From NCBI RefSeq assembly GCF_902706295.1, contig NZ_CACSJJ010000025.1:18625-82624 (forward strand): a DNA stretch of 64,000 bases, written 5' to 3'. Made by a program: the position numbers and the translations under genes. A model generated the notes under the pieces. That model saw only the letters and a list, made by a program, of their open reading frames with translations. It was not told the DNA's origin and ran no database searches. This DNA is from Arthrobacter sp. 18067. Its GTDB lineage: Bacteria; Actinomycetota; Actinomycetes; Actinomycetales; Micrococcaceae. Below are positions 15,640 through 23,592 of this stretch, in pieces (position 1 is the stretch's first letter; every line of letters starts with the position of its first letter).

Positions 15640-16794
15640 TCACCAACCGCTGCGCGTAGGCGTGTGTCCTTTTCGGGCTTCTTCGGGCATCGCCATTTCG
15701 GCACGCAAACCCAAAAGCCGGATAGGGCGTTCCGGTTCCATTTTCGCTGTAAGCTCCAAGGCCTGCGCGAGGACTTCTTCCCGGTCGAAAGTCTCAGGAA
15801 TCTTCCTCGCGTAGGTCTTGGTGAAGAACGGCGCGTATCGCACTTTGAGGGTCAGCCCGATCACAGGGCGTCCTTCCGCTGCTACGTCTTCCAGGACGCG
15901 TGCGGTCAACTCCTTGAGAGCGTCAGAGATCTGGGCGGGCTCGGTCAGGTCCTGCTGAAAGGTAGTTTCGCGGCCGTGGGCGCGGGCGACCCACGGAGTG
16001 TCATCCACTTCGCTGGAACCTTCTCCGCGTCCCAATTGCGCATACCAAGGTCCCATCTTGGGGCCGAACTCCGGGACCAGTTCCTGGGGATCGGCCGCCG
16101 CGAGTTCAGCCACAGTGGTGATCTGGTGCTTCGCCAACCGCTGAGACACTTTGGGACCGACGCCCCACAACTCCTTGGTGGGCCGGGCACCCATGACGTC
16201 CAGCCAGTTCTCTTTGGTGAGCCGAAAAATGCCAGCGGGTTTGCCGAAATCCGTCGCGTTCTTTGCGCGGACCAAGGTGTCACCGATGCCCACGCTGCAG
16301 TGGAGTTGGGTCTGCTCAAGGACTGCGGCCTGTATTTGCCGGGCGTAGGCGTCCGGGTCCTCGGTTTCGACACCCACAAACGCCTCGTCCCAACCCAGCA
16401 CCTGGACGGTAGCCCCAGGCTGGGCACGGAGGGTGGCCATCACCACGTCCGAGGCCGCGAGATAAGCCTCTTGGTCGACGGGCAGGATGATGGCGTCGGG
16501 CACTTTGCGGGCCGCTATTCGGAGGGGCATTCCGGAGCCGACGCCGAACGCCCTCGCTTCGTAAGAGGCGGTGGACACCACAGCCCGTTCCGTGGGATCT
16601 CCCCGGCCACCCACAATGACGGGCTTACCCGCGAGCTCGGGCCGCCGGAGTATCTCGACAGCGGCAATGAACTGGTCCAGATCGACGTGCAGCACCCACG
16701 GGATTCCGCTCACGGCACCAGTTTGCCCCATGCCGCGGCTTCCAGACCCTCTTTGGGTTGGGCGTCCGCCGAAATCAACCCATTCCGGGTGCAT
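15640..16794 (-). CDS. dinB: Y-family DNA polymerase IV, DinB2-like, with Ile at the steric gate
   Basis: A 384-residue lesion-bypass polymerase. The catalytic acidic residues are in HVDLDQFIAAVE (Asp38 and neighbours) and GWDEAFVGV (the Asp-Glu pair). Thumb motifs include the GVGPKVSQRLAKHQI helix-hairpin-helix, and a little-finger domain follows. The residue that normally excludes ribonucleotides (Phe13 in E. coli DinB, in CFFAAVE) is Ile43 here. Mycobacterium smegmatis DinB2 has the same DLDQF context with Leu and readily incorporates ribonucleotides. The start is uncertain: ATG 16794 or ATG 16731; a longer extension overlapping the LysE gene is unlikely. Confidence 0.88.
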   Translation of the reverse strand: MHPEWVDFGGRPTQRGSGSRGMGQTGAVSGIPWVLHVDLDQFIAAVEILRRPELAGKPVIVGGRGDPTERAVVSTASYEARAFGVGSGMPLRIAARKVPDAIILPVDQEAYLAASDVVMATLRAQPGATVQVLGWDEAFVGVETEDPDAYARQIQAAVLEQTQLHCSVGIGDTLVRAKNATDFGKPAGIFRLTKENWLDVMGARPTKELWGVGPKVSQRLAKHQITTVAELAAADPQELVPEFGPKMGPWYAQLGRGEGSSEVDDTPWVARAHGRETTFQQDLTEPAQISDALKELTARVLEDVAAEGRPVIGLTLKVRYAPFFTKTYARKIPETFDREEVLAQALELTAKMEPERPIRLLGLRAEMAMPEEARKGHTPTRSGW

Positions 16795-16870
16795 TCCCGG
16801 TTCGCCGTCGCCAAAGTGGGTGACGAAGGCGCGCGTCCAAACCACGCACTTACCGGGCATAAGCTGAGGT

Positions 16871-17494
16871 GTGCAGTTTTCACTTTGGCTGGCCCTGGTT
16901 GGCGCCGGCACCCTGATCAGTTTCACTCCCGGCGCCGGTGCCATCTTCACCATGAGCAACTCGCTCAATTCCGGTTTCCGACGCTCACTCTGGGGCATCC
17001 TCGGACAGCAGGTGGCGCTGGTCATCCATATCGTGATCGTCGCTTTGGGCGTCGGCGTACTGGTCTCCAATTCACCGGTGATCTTCAACGTCATCCGCTA
17101 CGCCGGGGCAGCCTATCTGGTGTACCTCGGCATAAGGCAGTTCCTGCACAAGCCGGACCTGGACAAGGAAGAGGTTGCGGACAAAAAGAACGAGTCCGCC
17201 GTCTCCATGTTCCAACGAGGCATCTGGGTGAACCTGCTGAACCCGAAGGCCATCGTCTTCTTCCTGGCGTTCATGCCGCAATTCATCCGGCCGGACCAGC
17301 CGTTGCTCCAGCAATACGCCGTGCTGACAGCCACAGTTTTGTTCATCGACATCATGGTCATGTGGTTCTTCTTCGCCCTGGCGGCACGGTCATTCCAACG
17401 GTTCACCCATGACCAGCATGGCCAGAAGGTCCTCAACCGGATTTTCGGTTGCCTGTTCGTCCTGGTGGGTATCCTGCTCGCCGTCATTCACTAG
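16871..17494 (+). CDS. LysE/RhtB-family amino acid exporter
   Basis: A 207-residue membrane protein with about six hydrophobic segments and the LysE-family N-terminal motif SFTPGAGAIFTMSNSLNSGFRRS, followed by LVYLGIRQF and the WVNLLNPKAIVFFLAFMPQF loop. Family members export amino acids or related metabolites using the proton gradient. The GTG start at 16871 faces the dinB gene. The substrate is not predictable. Confidence 0.9.
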   Translation: MQFSLWLALVGAGTLISFTPGAGAIFTMSNSLNSGFRRSLWGILGQQVALVIHIVIVALGVGVLVSNSPVIFNVIRYAGAAYLVYLGIRQFLHKPDLDKEEVADKKNESAVSMFQRGIWVNLLNPKAIVFFLAFMPQFIRPDQPLLQQYAVLTATVLFIDIMVMWFFFALAARSFQRFTHDQHGQKVLNRIFGCLFVLVGILLAVIH

Positions 17495-17530
17495 CCACGG
17501 CGGCCTCGGAAGCGGTGCTACCTTCGAGGC

Positions 17531-17896
17531 ATGGAAGCTGACTGGATCGAGCACCGGCGTTCGGACGATGGCGAGCACGTGGGCTGGATGAAGCCCGTGG
17601 ATGACGGATTCGTCGCAATTGACATGCTGGGACGCCCCCGCACGGACGTTGTGGATTGGTTCACCGCCGAGGAAACGCTCGATGACCTCGGCCTGCGATA
17701 CCTCGCCGACCCCCACGAATTACTGCTCGACGACGGCGCTTGGCTGCGCGTCCGGATCGCCGAAGTCACACCTGACACGGTCCGGGTGAAGAAGGAAGAC
17801 TGGGGTGATATGACGGCGCCCCAGATCTATTTCACGGTGCCCAACCCCGTCCCGGAAGACCAGCTTCGCCCGCTTGCCCCTAAGCAGGCGACGTAG
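17531..17896 (+). CDS. Conserved hypothetical protein, about 121 residues
   Basis: A small acidic, soluble protein with no membrane segment or signal peptide and no domain that I recognise. It is Asp/Glu-rich with internal features such as GWMKPVDDGFVAIDMLGR and a C-terminal proline-rich end. Codon usage matches its neighbours, and its 3' end overlaps the convergent LacI-type gene by 17 bases. It starts 36 bases after the LysE gene in the same orientation and may be co-transcribed with it. Function unknown. Confidence 0.7.
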   Translation: MEADWIEHRRSDDGEHVGWMKPVDDGFVAIDMLGRPRTDVVDWFTAEETLDDLGLRYLADPHELLLDDGAWLRVRIAEVTPDTVRVKKEDWGDMTAPQIYFTVPNPVPEDQLRPLAPKQAT

Positions 17897-18914
17897 ATCC
17901 CCGCACCACCAGCGAGCTCTCCAGCGTCACATGCGGTTCGTACAGCGCCAGTCCTTCCATCAGTCCGCGCAGTTGCTCCCCCGCCTTGCGTCCCAGCGGA
18001 GTGGCGGGCAGGTGCACGGTGGTGAGGCTGGGGTTGCTCGTGGCCGAATAGGGCAGGTCATCGAAGCCCGCCACGGCAAGCTCTTCAGGGATCCGGACAC
18101 CCTCAACGCGGGCCTCCTGCAACACGCCGTAAGCATGCGTGTCAGTGCCGCAGACGACGGCGGTCACCCCCTCACGCTGCCAGCCCGGCCAGGCGTCGGC
18201 GAACGCGGAAGCGGCAGCACCGACGTCGATCGGGGTGCTGATGACGTGACCATCGGCGACCGAGAGTCCGCAGCGGGCGGCCTCCTCCAGGAACGCTTCC
18301 CTGCGCAGTTGGAAGGTAGCGGTTCCGGTGATGCCGTCCACGTAGGCCGCACGCGTATGACCGGAAGACGCCAAATGACGGGCCAGCTCACGGGCTCCTT
18401 GGGCAACATCAAGGTTCACGGACGGCGCGTAGGATTCGAGTCCTGGCGCGTCCAGCAGCACCAGGGGTCCGGCCGCGGAGAGATCCTCCAGGAACTCTGC
18501 ACTGGGGGCACCCACCAGCAGACCAGCGGGCCGGAGGGCGAGCAGTTTGCGGACGTCGTCGGCCTGCGGTGACTCACCGGCGTCGGTGACGGAGAGCAGC
18601 AGCTGGTACTGGGAGCCAAGCGACTCCCGCACGCCTGCAATGACATTGGCAAAGAACGGGTTGGACACGTCCGGCGTCACCAGAATGACAATGGAACTGA
18701 CCCCGCGAGCCAACGAACTCCCGATGCTGTCCACCACGTACCCCAGCTCGGAGATGGCGGAACGGACACGGGAAATGTTGTCGTCAGACACGCGCCCCTG
18801 CGTTTTGCCGTTGGCCACCAAGGAGACCGTGGCCGTGGAAACCCCGGCGCGCGCCGCCACCATCGCAGCAGTGACGCGGGGCGCACGGGTGTTCCGCCGA
18901 TCCAGGGATTCCAT
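17880..18914 (-). CDS. LacI-family repressor of the nucleoside salvage operon
   Basis: A 344-residue repressor. The N-terminal helix-turn-helix is AAMVAARAGVSTATVSLVAN (residues 16-35), followed by the hinge helix region ISELGYVVD, and a periplasmic-binding-like sensor domain containing GFDDLPYSATSNPSLTTVHLP. It is divergent from a nucleoside hydrolase-transporter-ribokinase operon, so a nucleoside or ribose-type inducer is inferred. Two matching dyads lie in the intergenic space. Its start (ATG 18914) lies 47 bases from the first dyad, consistent with control of both directions. Confidence 0.9.
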   Translation of the reverse strand: MESLDRRNTRAPRVTAAMVAARAGVSTATVSLVANGKTQGRVSDDNISRVRSAISELGYVVDSIGSSLARGVSSIVILVTPDVSNPFFANVIAGVRESLGSQYQLLLSVTDAGESPQADDVRKLLALRPAGLLVGAPSAEFLEDLSAAGPLVLLDAPGLESYAPSVNLDVAQGARELARHLASSGHTRAAYVDGITGTATFQLRREAFLEEAARCGLSVADGHVISTPIDVGAAASAFADAWPGWQREGVTAVVCGTDTHAYGVLQEARVEGVRIPEELAVAGFDDLPYSATSNPSLTTVHLPATPLGRKAGEQLRGLMEGLALYEPHVTLESSLVVRGSTSPA

Positions 18915-18960
18915 GCATCGATCGTAACGTTGTTACGCCGCCCTGAGCTGCGACAAAGCA

Positions 18961-18972
18961 TCAAGCGCTTGA
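18961..18972. promoter_or_regulatory. LacI-type operator 1
   Basis: TCAAGCGCTTGA is a perfect 12-base palindrome with the central CG dyad typical of LacI-family operators, between the divergent repressor and nucleoside hydrolase genes. A nearly identical site lies 23 bases away centre to centre. Confidence 0.7.
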
Positions 18973-18983
18973 CGCGATCCACG

Positions 18984-18995
18984 TTAAGCGTTTGA
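18984..18995. promoter_or_regulatory. LacI-type operator 2
   Basis: TTAAGCGTTTGA matches operator 1 at 10 of 12 positions and is followed by the same ACG. The 23-base spacing, about two helical turns, places both sites on one face of the DNA and suggests cooperative binding. It lies 92 bases upstream of the nucleoside hydrolase start. Confidence 0.65.
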
Positions 18996-19087
18996 CGTAA
19001 CCGTAAACCGGTGCCAGAATTCCCTTGAATGCTTAGCGCCCTGCCCCGGGCAAGTACCAGGCAGGCCCCAATGACGTGGAGAGAAAC

Positions 19088-20107
19088 GTGGACCCCAAAC
19101 CCATAACAGCACGCAAGAAGATCATTCTTGACTGCGACCCTGGCCATGACGACGCAGTGGCCTTGCTGCTGGCACACGGCAACCCGGACATCGAACTGCT
19201 CGCGGTGACCACCGTGGTGGGAAACCAGACCCTCGAGAAGGTCACCCGCAACGCCCTCTCGGTCGCCACGATTGCCGGCATCACCGGCGTTCCCTTCGCC
19301 GCAGGTTGCGACCGGCCCTTGGTCCGCACCATCGAAACGGCCCCCAGCATCCACGGTGATTCCGGCATGGATGGCCCGGAGCAGCCCGAGTCCGCCATCG
19401 AGCTGGACCCGCGCCACGCCGTCGACCTCATCATTGAAACCGTCATGGCACACCAGCCGGGCACCGTCACCCTCGTCCCCACCGCGGGCCTCACCAACAT
19501 CGCCATGGCTGCCCGCAAGGAGCCCCGCATCGTTGAGCGTGTCAAGGAAGTTGTCCTCATGGGCGGCGGTTACCACGTGGGCAACTGGAGCGCCGTGGCG
19601 GAGTTCAACATCATCATCGACCCCGAAGCCGCGCACATCGTCTTCAACGAAAAGTGGCCCGTGGTGATGGTAGGCCTCGACCTCACGCATCAGGCGCTGG
19701 CAACCGACGAGGTTGTGGACCGGATCGCCGCTATCGGCACCAAGCCGGCCAAGTTCGTCATGGAGCTTATGGACTTCTTCCAGAAGACCTACAAGGACGC
19801 GCAGGGCTTCGACTTCCCTCCGGTCCACGATCCGTGCGCCGTCGCCTACGTCATCGACCCCACCGTCATGACCACCCGCAAGGTCCCCGTGGACATCGAA
19901 CTCCAGGGCAAGCTCACCCTCGGCATGACCGTTGCCGACTTCCGCGCACCCGCCCCGGAGGACTGCCACACGTCCGTCGCCGTGGACCTGGACCACAAGA
20001 AGTTCTGGGACTTGGTCACCGACGCGATCGAGCGGATCGGCGAGCCCACGCTCGACGGCGGCGCTAACGCCACCGCTGAGACCGTTCTGGCAGGCGAGGC
20101 CAAGTAA
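19088..20107 (+). CDS. Inosine-uridine-preferring type nucleoside hydrolase
   Basis: A 339-residue hydrolase with the calcium-binding signature DCDPGHDDAVALLLA near the N-terminus and the conserved LMGGGYHVGN, AEFNIIIDPEAA and HDPCAVAYVI segments. It splits ribonucleosides into base and ribose. I start at GTG 19088 because GGAGAG lies 5 bases before it; GTG 19076 is an alternative. It is the first gene of a tight operon with an MFS transporter (1-base overlap) and a ribokinase (4-base overlap): uptake, cleavage, then phosphorylation of the released ribose. Confidence 0.93.
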   Translation: MDPKPITARKKIILDCDPGHDDAVALLLAHGNPDIELLAVTTVVGNQTLEKVTRNALSVATIAGITGVPFAAGCDRPLVRTIETAPSIHGDSGMDGPEQPESAIELDPRHAVDLIIETVMAHQPGTVTLVPTAGLTNIAMAARKEPRIVERVKEVVLMGGGYHVGNWSAVAEFNIIIDPEAAHIVFNEKWPVVMVGLDLTHQALATDEVVDRIAAIGTKPAKFVMELMDFFQKTYKDAQGFDFPPVHDPCAVAYVIDPTVMTTRKVPVDIELQGKLTLGMTVADFRAPAPEDCHTSVAVDLDHKKFWDLVTDAIERIGEPTLDGGANATAETVLAGEAK

Positions 20108-21549
20108 TGTCGACCCTCGCAGAAACCAAGTCCTCCCGCGGCAACGTCATTGCCCTCATGGTTGCCCTGCTGGCGGCCTGTGTGGCCTTCCAGCTCAACG
20201 CCTCCATGCTCAGCCCCGCGCTGGTCACCATGGGCAACGAGCTCAACACAGACCAGGCAACCATCGGCCTGTCCCAGACCTGGTTTTTCACGGCCGCAGC
20301 CCTGTTCTCACTGTTCCTCCCCCGCCTCAGCGACATCGTGGGCCGGAAGAAGATCCTTGTGGGCATGATGCTCCTGATGGCTGTCGGCTCGGTCATCGCA
20401 GCGATGGCCCCGGACGTCACGTGGCTGTTCGTGGGCCGCATCATCCAGGGGGTCAGCGGCCCCACCGTTCCGCTCTGCCTGATCATGCTTCGCTCCGCGG
20501 TCACCAACCCGCGCAAATACGGCACCCTCATGGGCCTCATCACAGCGGTCAACGGCGGCGTGGCCGGCGTCGACTCGTTCGTTGGCGGCTACTTCGCCGA
20601 GAACTTCGGTTTCCGCAGCATCTTCTGGCTCATGGTCGCACTGGCCTTGGTTGCCACCGTTCTGGTCGCCATCCTGGCCGGCGAGAGCAAGCCTGCCGCC
20701 GGCACCACCATGGACTGGCTGGGCGTGTTCTGCATCGTCATCGCCGTGGGCGCGCTGCTGACGGCACTGAACGAGGGCGCAAAGCTGGCCACGGCCTTCG
20801 ACGCCGGCACGTTGACGCTGGCGATCGTGCTCACGGTGATTGCCGTCGTCGCGTTCTTTGCCTTCTGGACCGTCGAGAAGCGTGCCAAGCAGCCCATGGT
20901 GGAAACCGTGCATCTGCGCCAGCGCTCAACCTGGGCGCCGCTGCTGACCACAACGTTGACCATGACGGGTATCTTCGCGGTCATCAACGGCATCGTCCCG
21001 GCATATGTGCAGGCAGCGGATCCGGGCTTTGGCGTTGGTCCCACGGAGATGTCGCTGATCATCCTGACCCCTTATGCGCTGCTCGGTTGGCTGTTCGGAC
21101 CGATCAGCGGCCGCCTTGCACCTGTCCTGGGCTACACGAAGGTCCTGCGCATCGGCCTGGTGGGCAGCCTCGTTGCCCTGGCGATCATCGCCTTCTTCGG
21201 CCTCAACAACCTGCCCATGATGATCGTGGGCACGGCCTTGCTGGGCATCATGTACGCCGGTACCGTCAACATCATGCTTAACGGACTCGGCGTGGTCCTC
21301 TCGCCGCAGGGCAACCCGGGCTTCCTGCCGGGCATGAACGCGGGCGCTTTCAACCTGGGCGCCGGGTTGAGCTTCCTGGTCCTTCCTGCCGTCCTCGTCG
21401 CGACAGCATCATTGAATGACGCCAAGGCCTCCTACCTGACCGTTGTAGTGGTGGGCCTTGCCATCACGTTGGCGGCCTTCGCAGCATCGCTCCTGATTCC
21501 GAAGCCTGTCGACGCAGAAGTGAGCGAAACCGAAAAGGTGACCGCATGA
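20107..21549 (+). CDS. MFS transporter, probable nucleoside importer
   Basis: A 480-residue major facilitator protein with about 14 hydrophobic segments and the loop 2-3 motif RLSDIVGRKKILVGMM, a layout shared with DHA2-like carriers. Its ATG overlaps the hydrolase stop by one base (TAATG), and the ribokinase follows with a 4-base overlap, so the three are translated as a unit. The family often exports drugs, but here the context points to nucleoside uptake. That substrate is inference only. Confidence 0.85.
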   Translation: MSTLAETKSSRGNVIALMVALLAACVAFQLNASMLSPALVTMGNELNTDQATIGLSQTWFFTAAALFSLFLPRLSDIVGRKKILVGMMLLMAVGSVIAAMAPDVTWLFVGRIIQGVSGPTVPLCLIMLRSAVTNPRKYGTLMGLITAVNGGVAGVDSFVGGYFAENFGFRSIFWLMVALALVATVLVAILAGESKPAAGTTMDWLGVFCIVIAVGALLTALNEGAKLATAFDAGTLTLAIVLTVIAVVAFFAFWTVEKRAKQPMVETVHLRQRSTWAPLLTTTLTMTGIFAVINGIVPAYVQAADPGFGVGPTEMSLIILTPYALLGWLFGPISGRLAPVLGYTKVLRIGLVGSLVALAIIAFFGLNNLPMMIVGTALLGIMYAGTVNIMLNGLGVVLSPQGNPGFLPGMNAGAFNLGAGLSFLVLPAVLVATASLNDAKASYLTVVVVGLAITLAAFAASLLIPKPVDAEVSETEKVTA

Positions 21550-22502
21550 CCAACGCACCCAAGGCGGGAATCGTCGTCGTCGGCTCCCTCAATGCCGACC
21601 TCACCATCTACTGCGACCGACTCCCCGAGCCCGGGGAGACGGTCCATGGCAACGGTTTCGCCGTAAATCCCGGCGGAAAGAGTGCCAACCAGGCCGTTGC
21701 CGCGAGCAAGCTCGGCGGCCAGGTCAGCCTGATCGGTGCCGTGGGAGATGACCCCAACGGCGCCATGCTCCTGGACTCGACAGCCAGCGCCGGGGTGGAC
21801 GTATCCCGCGTGCGGCGCTCGGATAAGGCCACAGGCGTTGCGGTAATTTCCGTCGATGCCAGCGGCGAGAACAGCATCATCATTTCTGCCGGCGCCAACG
21901 GCACGCTGGTCCCCGCCGACGTTACTGCCGATGCTTTCCGGGATGCTGCTGTTGTCTGCCTGTGCCTCGAAGTGGGGGTCGATACTGTGATCGCGGCCGC
22001 CCAAGCAGGGCACGACGCCGGCTCGACCGTTCTGCTGAACCTCTCGCCGTACGCTGAGGTGCCTGAGCTTTTGGCTGGCTTGAGCGACGTGCTGTTGGTG
22101 AATGCGCACGAGGCTTCCCTGTTCCTCGGCGCCGAAGCTGACGTTCCCGATGCCGACGCCGAAGCCGAAGCGTGGGAGCCGGTCCGTAGCCAGTTCGCCG
22201 ACCGTGGATTGCAGCGTGTGCTGGTCACACTTGGGGCGCAGGGTTCTGTGGTTTTGGATTCGCTTGCCCGCGGTACCGAGGATCAGATCACCCGCATTGC
22301 CCCGACACGGGTCAACGCCGTAGACACCACAGGTGCGGGCGATGCCTTCACGGGAGCCGTTGCCGCGCGTCTTGCCGCTGGCGAAACCTTGGCCGAGGCC
22401 GCAGCGTTTGCCTCGGTAGCCGCAGCGTTGGCTGCCACGAAGAAGGGTACGCAAGCCGCGTACCCAAGCATCGCCGACGTCGAGCAGCTGCGGGACGCTT
22501 AG
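21546..22502 (+). CDS. rbsK: Ribokinase (PfkB family)
   Basis: A 318-residue sugar kinase with the N-terminal PfkB signature GGKSANQAVAASKLGG and the C-terminal signature DTTGAGDAFTGAVAARL, which holds the catalytic Asp and the anion hole. It phosphorylates ribose to ribose-5-phosphate, completing the salvage route begun by the nucleoside hydrolase and the MFS carrier. The ATG overlaps the upstream stop by 4 bases. A long palindromic hairpin follows the stop codon. Confidence 0.92.
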   Translation: MTNAPKAGIVVVGSLNADLTIYCDRLPEPGETVHGNGFAVNPGGKSANQAVAASKLGGQVSLIGAVGDDPNGAMLLDSTASAGVDVSRVRRSDKATGVAVISVDASGENSIIISAGANGTLVPADVTADAFRDAAVVCLCLEVGVDTVIAAAQAGHDAGSTVLLNLSPYAEVPELLAGLSDVLLVNAHEASLFLGAEADVPDADAEAEAWEPVRSQFADRGLQRVLVTLGAQGSVVLDSLARGTEDQITRIAPTRVNAVDTTGAGDAFTGAVAARLAAGETLAEAAAFASVAAALAATKKGTQAAYPSIADVEQLRDA

Positions 22503-22515
22503 TCCCGGCGCTGCA

Positions 22516-22581
22516 CCCAACTGGGTCGCAGTTAAGCGCATTTTGAGCTCTCAAAACGCGTTTAACTGCGACCTACTTGGG
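22516..22581. terminator. Long near-palindrome between convergent genes (bidirectional terminator or repeat element)
   Basis: A 66-base inverted repeat. The core arms start GGTCGCAGTTAA (22524) and end TTAACTGCGACC (22573), with inner arms GCGCATTTTGAG and CTCAAAACGCG and a two-base loop; outer CCCAA/TTGGG flanks extend it. It lies between rbsK and the convergent small membrane protein gene and so would stop both transcripts. The size and perfection exceed a normal terminator, suggesting a REP-like mobile palindrome. Confidence 0.75.
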
Positions 22582-22881
22582 TTAAGCGGACTTGCGGGCG
22601 GCGCGGCGGGCGGAGCGCTCCACGGCCTTGCGGGACAGAGCACCGTGGCCGGCCATGAGCCGCGGGACCACAACGTAAACGGCAGCCGGAACCACCAGCG
22701 CCGTCAGCAGGAGTGCCCGCAGGACGGGGTGCCACGGCTCCATGACCGGGCCGAGCAGCAGCATGCCCAGGGACACAAGCGGGAAGATCGCCAACCAGGT
22801 GATGAGCGCCCGGGTGTGCACGGACGGCATATGCGGGCGAGTTGCAGGAGTAGTTGTTTCGGGGGTGGCTTGGGCAGTCAT
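22582..22881 (-). CDS. Small two-helix membrane protein under TetR control
   Basis: A 99-residue protein with two hydrophobic segments (about residues 30-50 and 55-75) flanked by a Thr/Pro-rich N-terminus and a basic C-terminus (RKAVERSARRAARKSA). I do not recognise the family. The start is ATG 22881, with GGAG 6 bases upstream; an in-frame TTG at 22893 falls inside a TetR operator copy and is unlikely. It is divergent from a TetR-type gene with an operator copy at each promoter, so it is likely that regulator's main target. Confidence 0.75.
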   Translation of the reverse strand: MTAQATPETTTPATRPHMPSVHTRALITWLAIFPLVSLGMLLLGPVMEPWHPVLRALLLTALVVPAAVYVVVPRLMAGHGALSRKAVERSARRAARKSA

Positions 22882-22890
22882 GGCATTCTC

Positions 22891-22904
22891 CAACCAGATA
22901 GTTG
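22891..22904. promoter_or_regulatory. TetR operator copy at the small membrane protein gene
   Basis: CAACCAGATAGTTG is the CAACTA-N2-TAGTTG dyad with one mismatch. It lies 10 bases upstream of the small membrane protein start, overlapping its ribosome binding region. Confidence 0.6.
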
Positions 22905-22946
22905 CAATTGGCTTGGATTCACCATAACCGCGACGGCAAACAATTA

Positions 22947-22960
22947 CAACTACTTAGTTG
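22947..22960. promoter_or_regulatory. TetR operator copy at the tetR gene
   Basis: CAACTACTTAGTTG is a perfect 14-base palindrome (CAACTA-CT-TAGTTG) 20 bases before the tetR start. The second copy is 56 bases away, centre to centre. Paired dyads at both divergent promoters are typical of TetR autoregulation. Confidence 0.7.
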
Positions 22961-22980
22961 GAAACTGGTAATATGACCCT

Positions 22981-23589
22981 ATGGCGTGGGACACAGAGCG
23001 AACAAAGGGACTGCTGCTCGAGGCAGCAACGTCGGAGTTTTGCGCGCGTGGACTGGCCGGCGCCCGCATCGACCGCATCGCAGCTGAGGCAGGCGTAAAC
23101 AAAGAGCGGATCTACCAGTACTTTGGCAATAAGAACGCACTCTTCGACGCCGTGATCGTTGCCGCGCTGAGCACCCTTATGGACGAAGTTCCCATTGAAG
23201 GCAGCGGGCCCGAAGCCATGGCCGATTACGCCGGACGCCTCTTCGACCACCACCAGAAGGACGCAACGGCACCACGCCTCCTCTTCTGGGAGGGCCTGGA
23301 ACGGGGCACAGACGTTGTGGGCCTGCCCAAGCGGATGGCCAACTGCGCCTCGAAGGTCAACAGCACCATCGCCGCCCTGCCCGGCATCTCCAGGGAAGAC
23401 GCCGGAGACCTGCTCATCACGATCGTGAGCCTCTGCGACGCCGCACCAGTGCTGCCAGCACTCGACGGACTGATGGCCGGCGACAGGCCCGGCCGGACCG
23501 AAAGGCGACGTGCCGCCGTCGTACGCACCGTTCACCTGGCCGCCGCAGCGCTGGCCGCCGAAGCCAACGCTCCAGCGACCAGCGCCTAG
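22981..23589 (+). CDS. TetR-family transcriptional regulator
   Basis: A 202-residue regulator. The helix-turn-helix is GARIDRIAAEAGVNKERIYQYFGNK (described by position, residues about 27-51), followed by the NALFDAVI helix and a helical ligand-binding domain. It starts with ATG at 22981. It should repress itself and the divergent small membrane protein gene through the two CAACTA dyads. The ligand is unknown. Confidence 0.9.
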   Translation: MAWDTERTKGLLLEAATSEFCARGLAGARIDRIAAEAGVNKERIYQYFGNKNALFDAVIVAALSTLMDEVPIEGSGPEAMADYAGRLFDHHQKDATAPRLLFWEGLERGTDVVGLPKRMANCASKVNSTIAALPGISREDAGDLLITIVSLCDAAPVLPALDGLMAGDRPGRTERRRAAVVRTVHLAAAALAAEANAPATSA

Positions 23590-23592
23590 CAG

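Noticed and set aside
16795..17094. N-terminal extension of dinB by about 100 residues
   Set aside because: It would overlap the LysE gene, has no Y-polymerase similarity, and begins far from any ribosome binding site.
15664..17412. Long plus-strand open frame (over 500 codons) across dinB and lysE
   Set aside because: It is antisense to dinB, crosses the divergent promoter, has no recognisable domain and matches the usual high-GC shadow pattern.
18677..19996. Long minus-strand frame across the LacI-hydrolase interval
   Set aside because: It runs antisense to the nucleoside hydrolase and through the two operators, and gives low-complexity Gly/Asp/Val-rich sequence.
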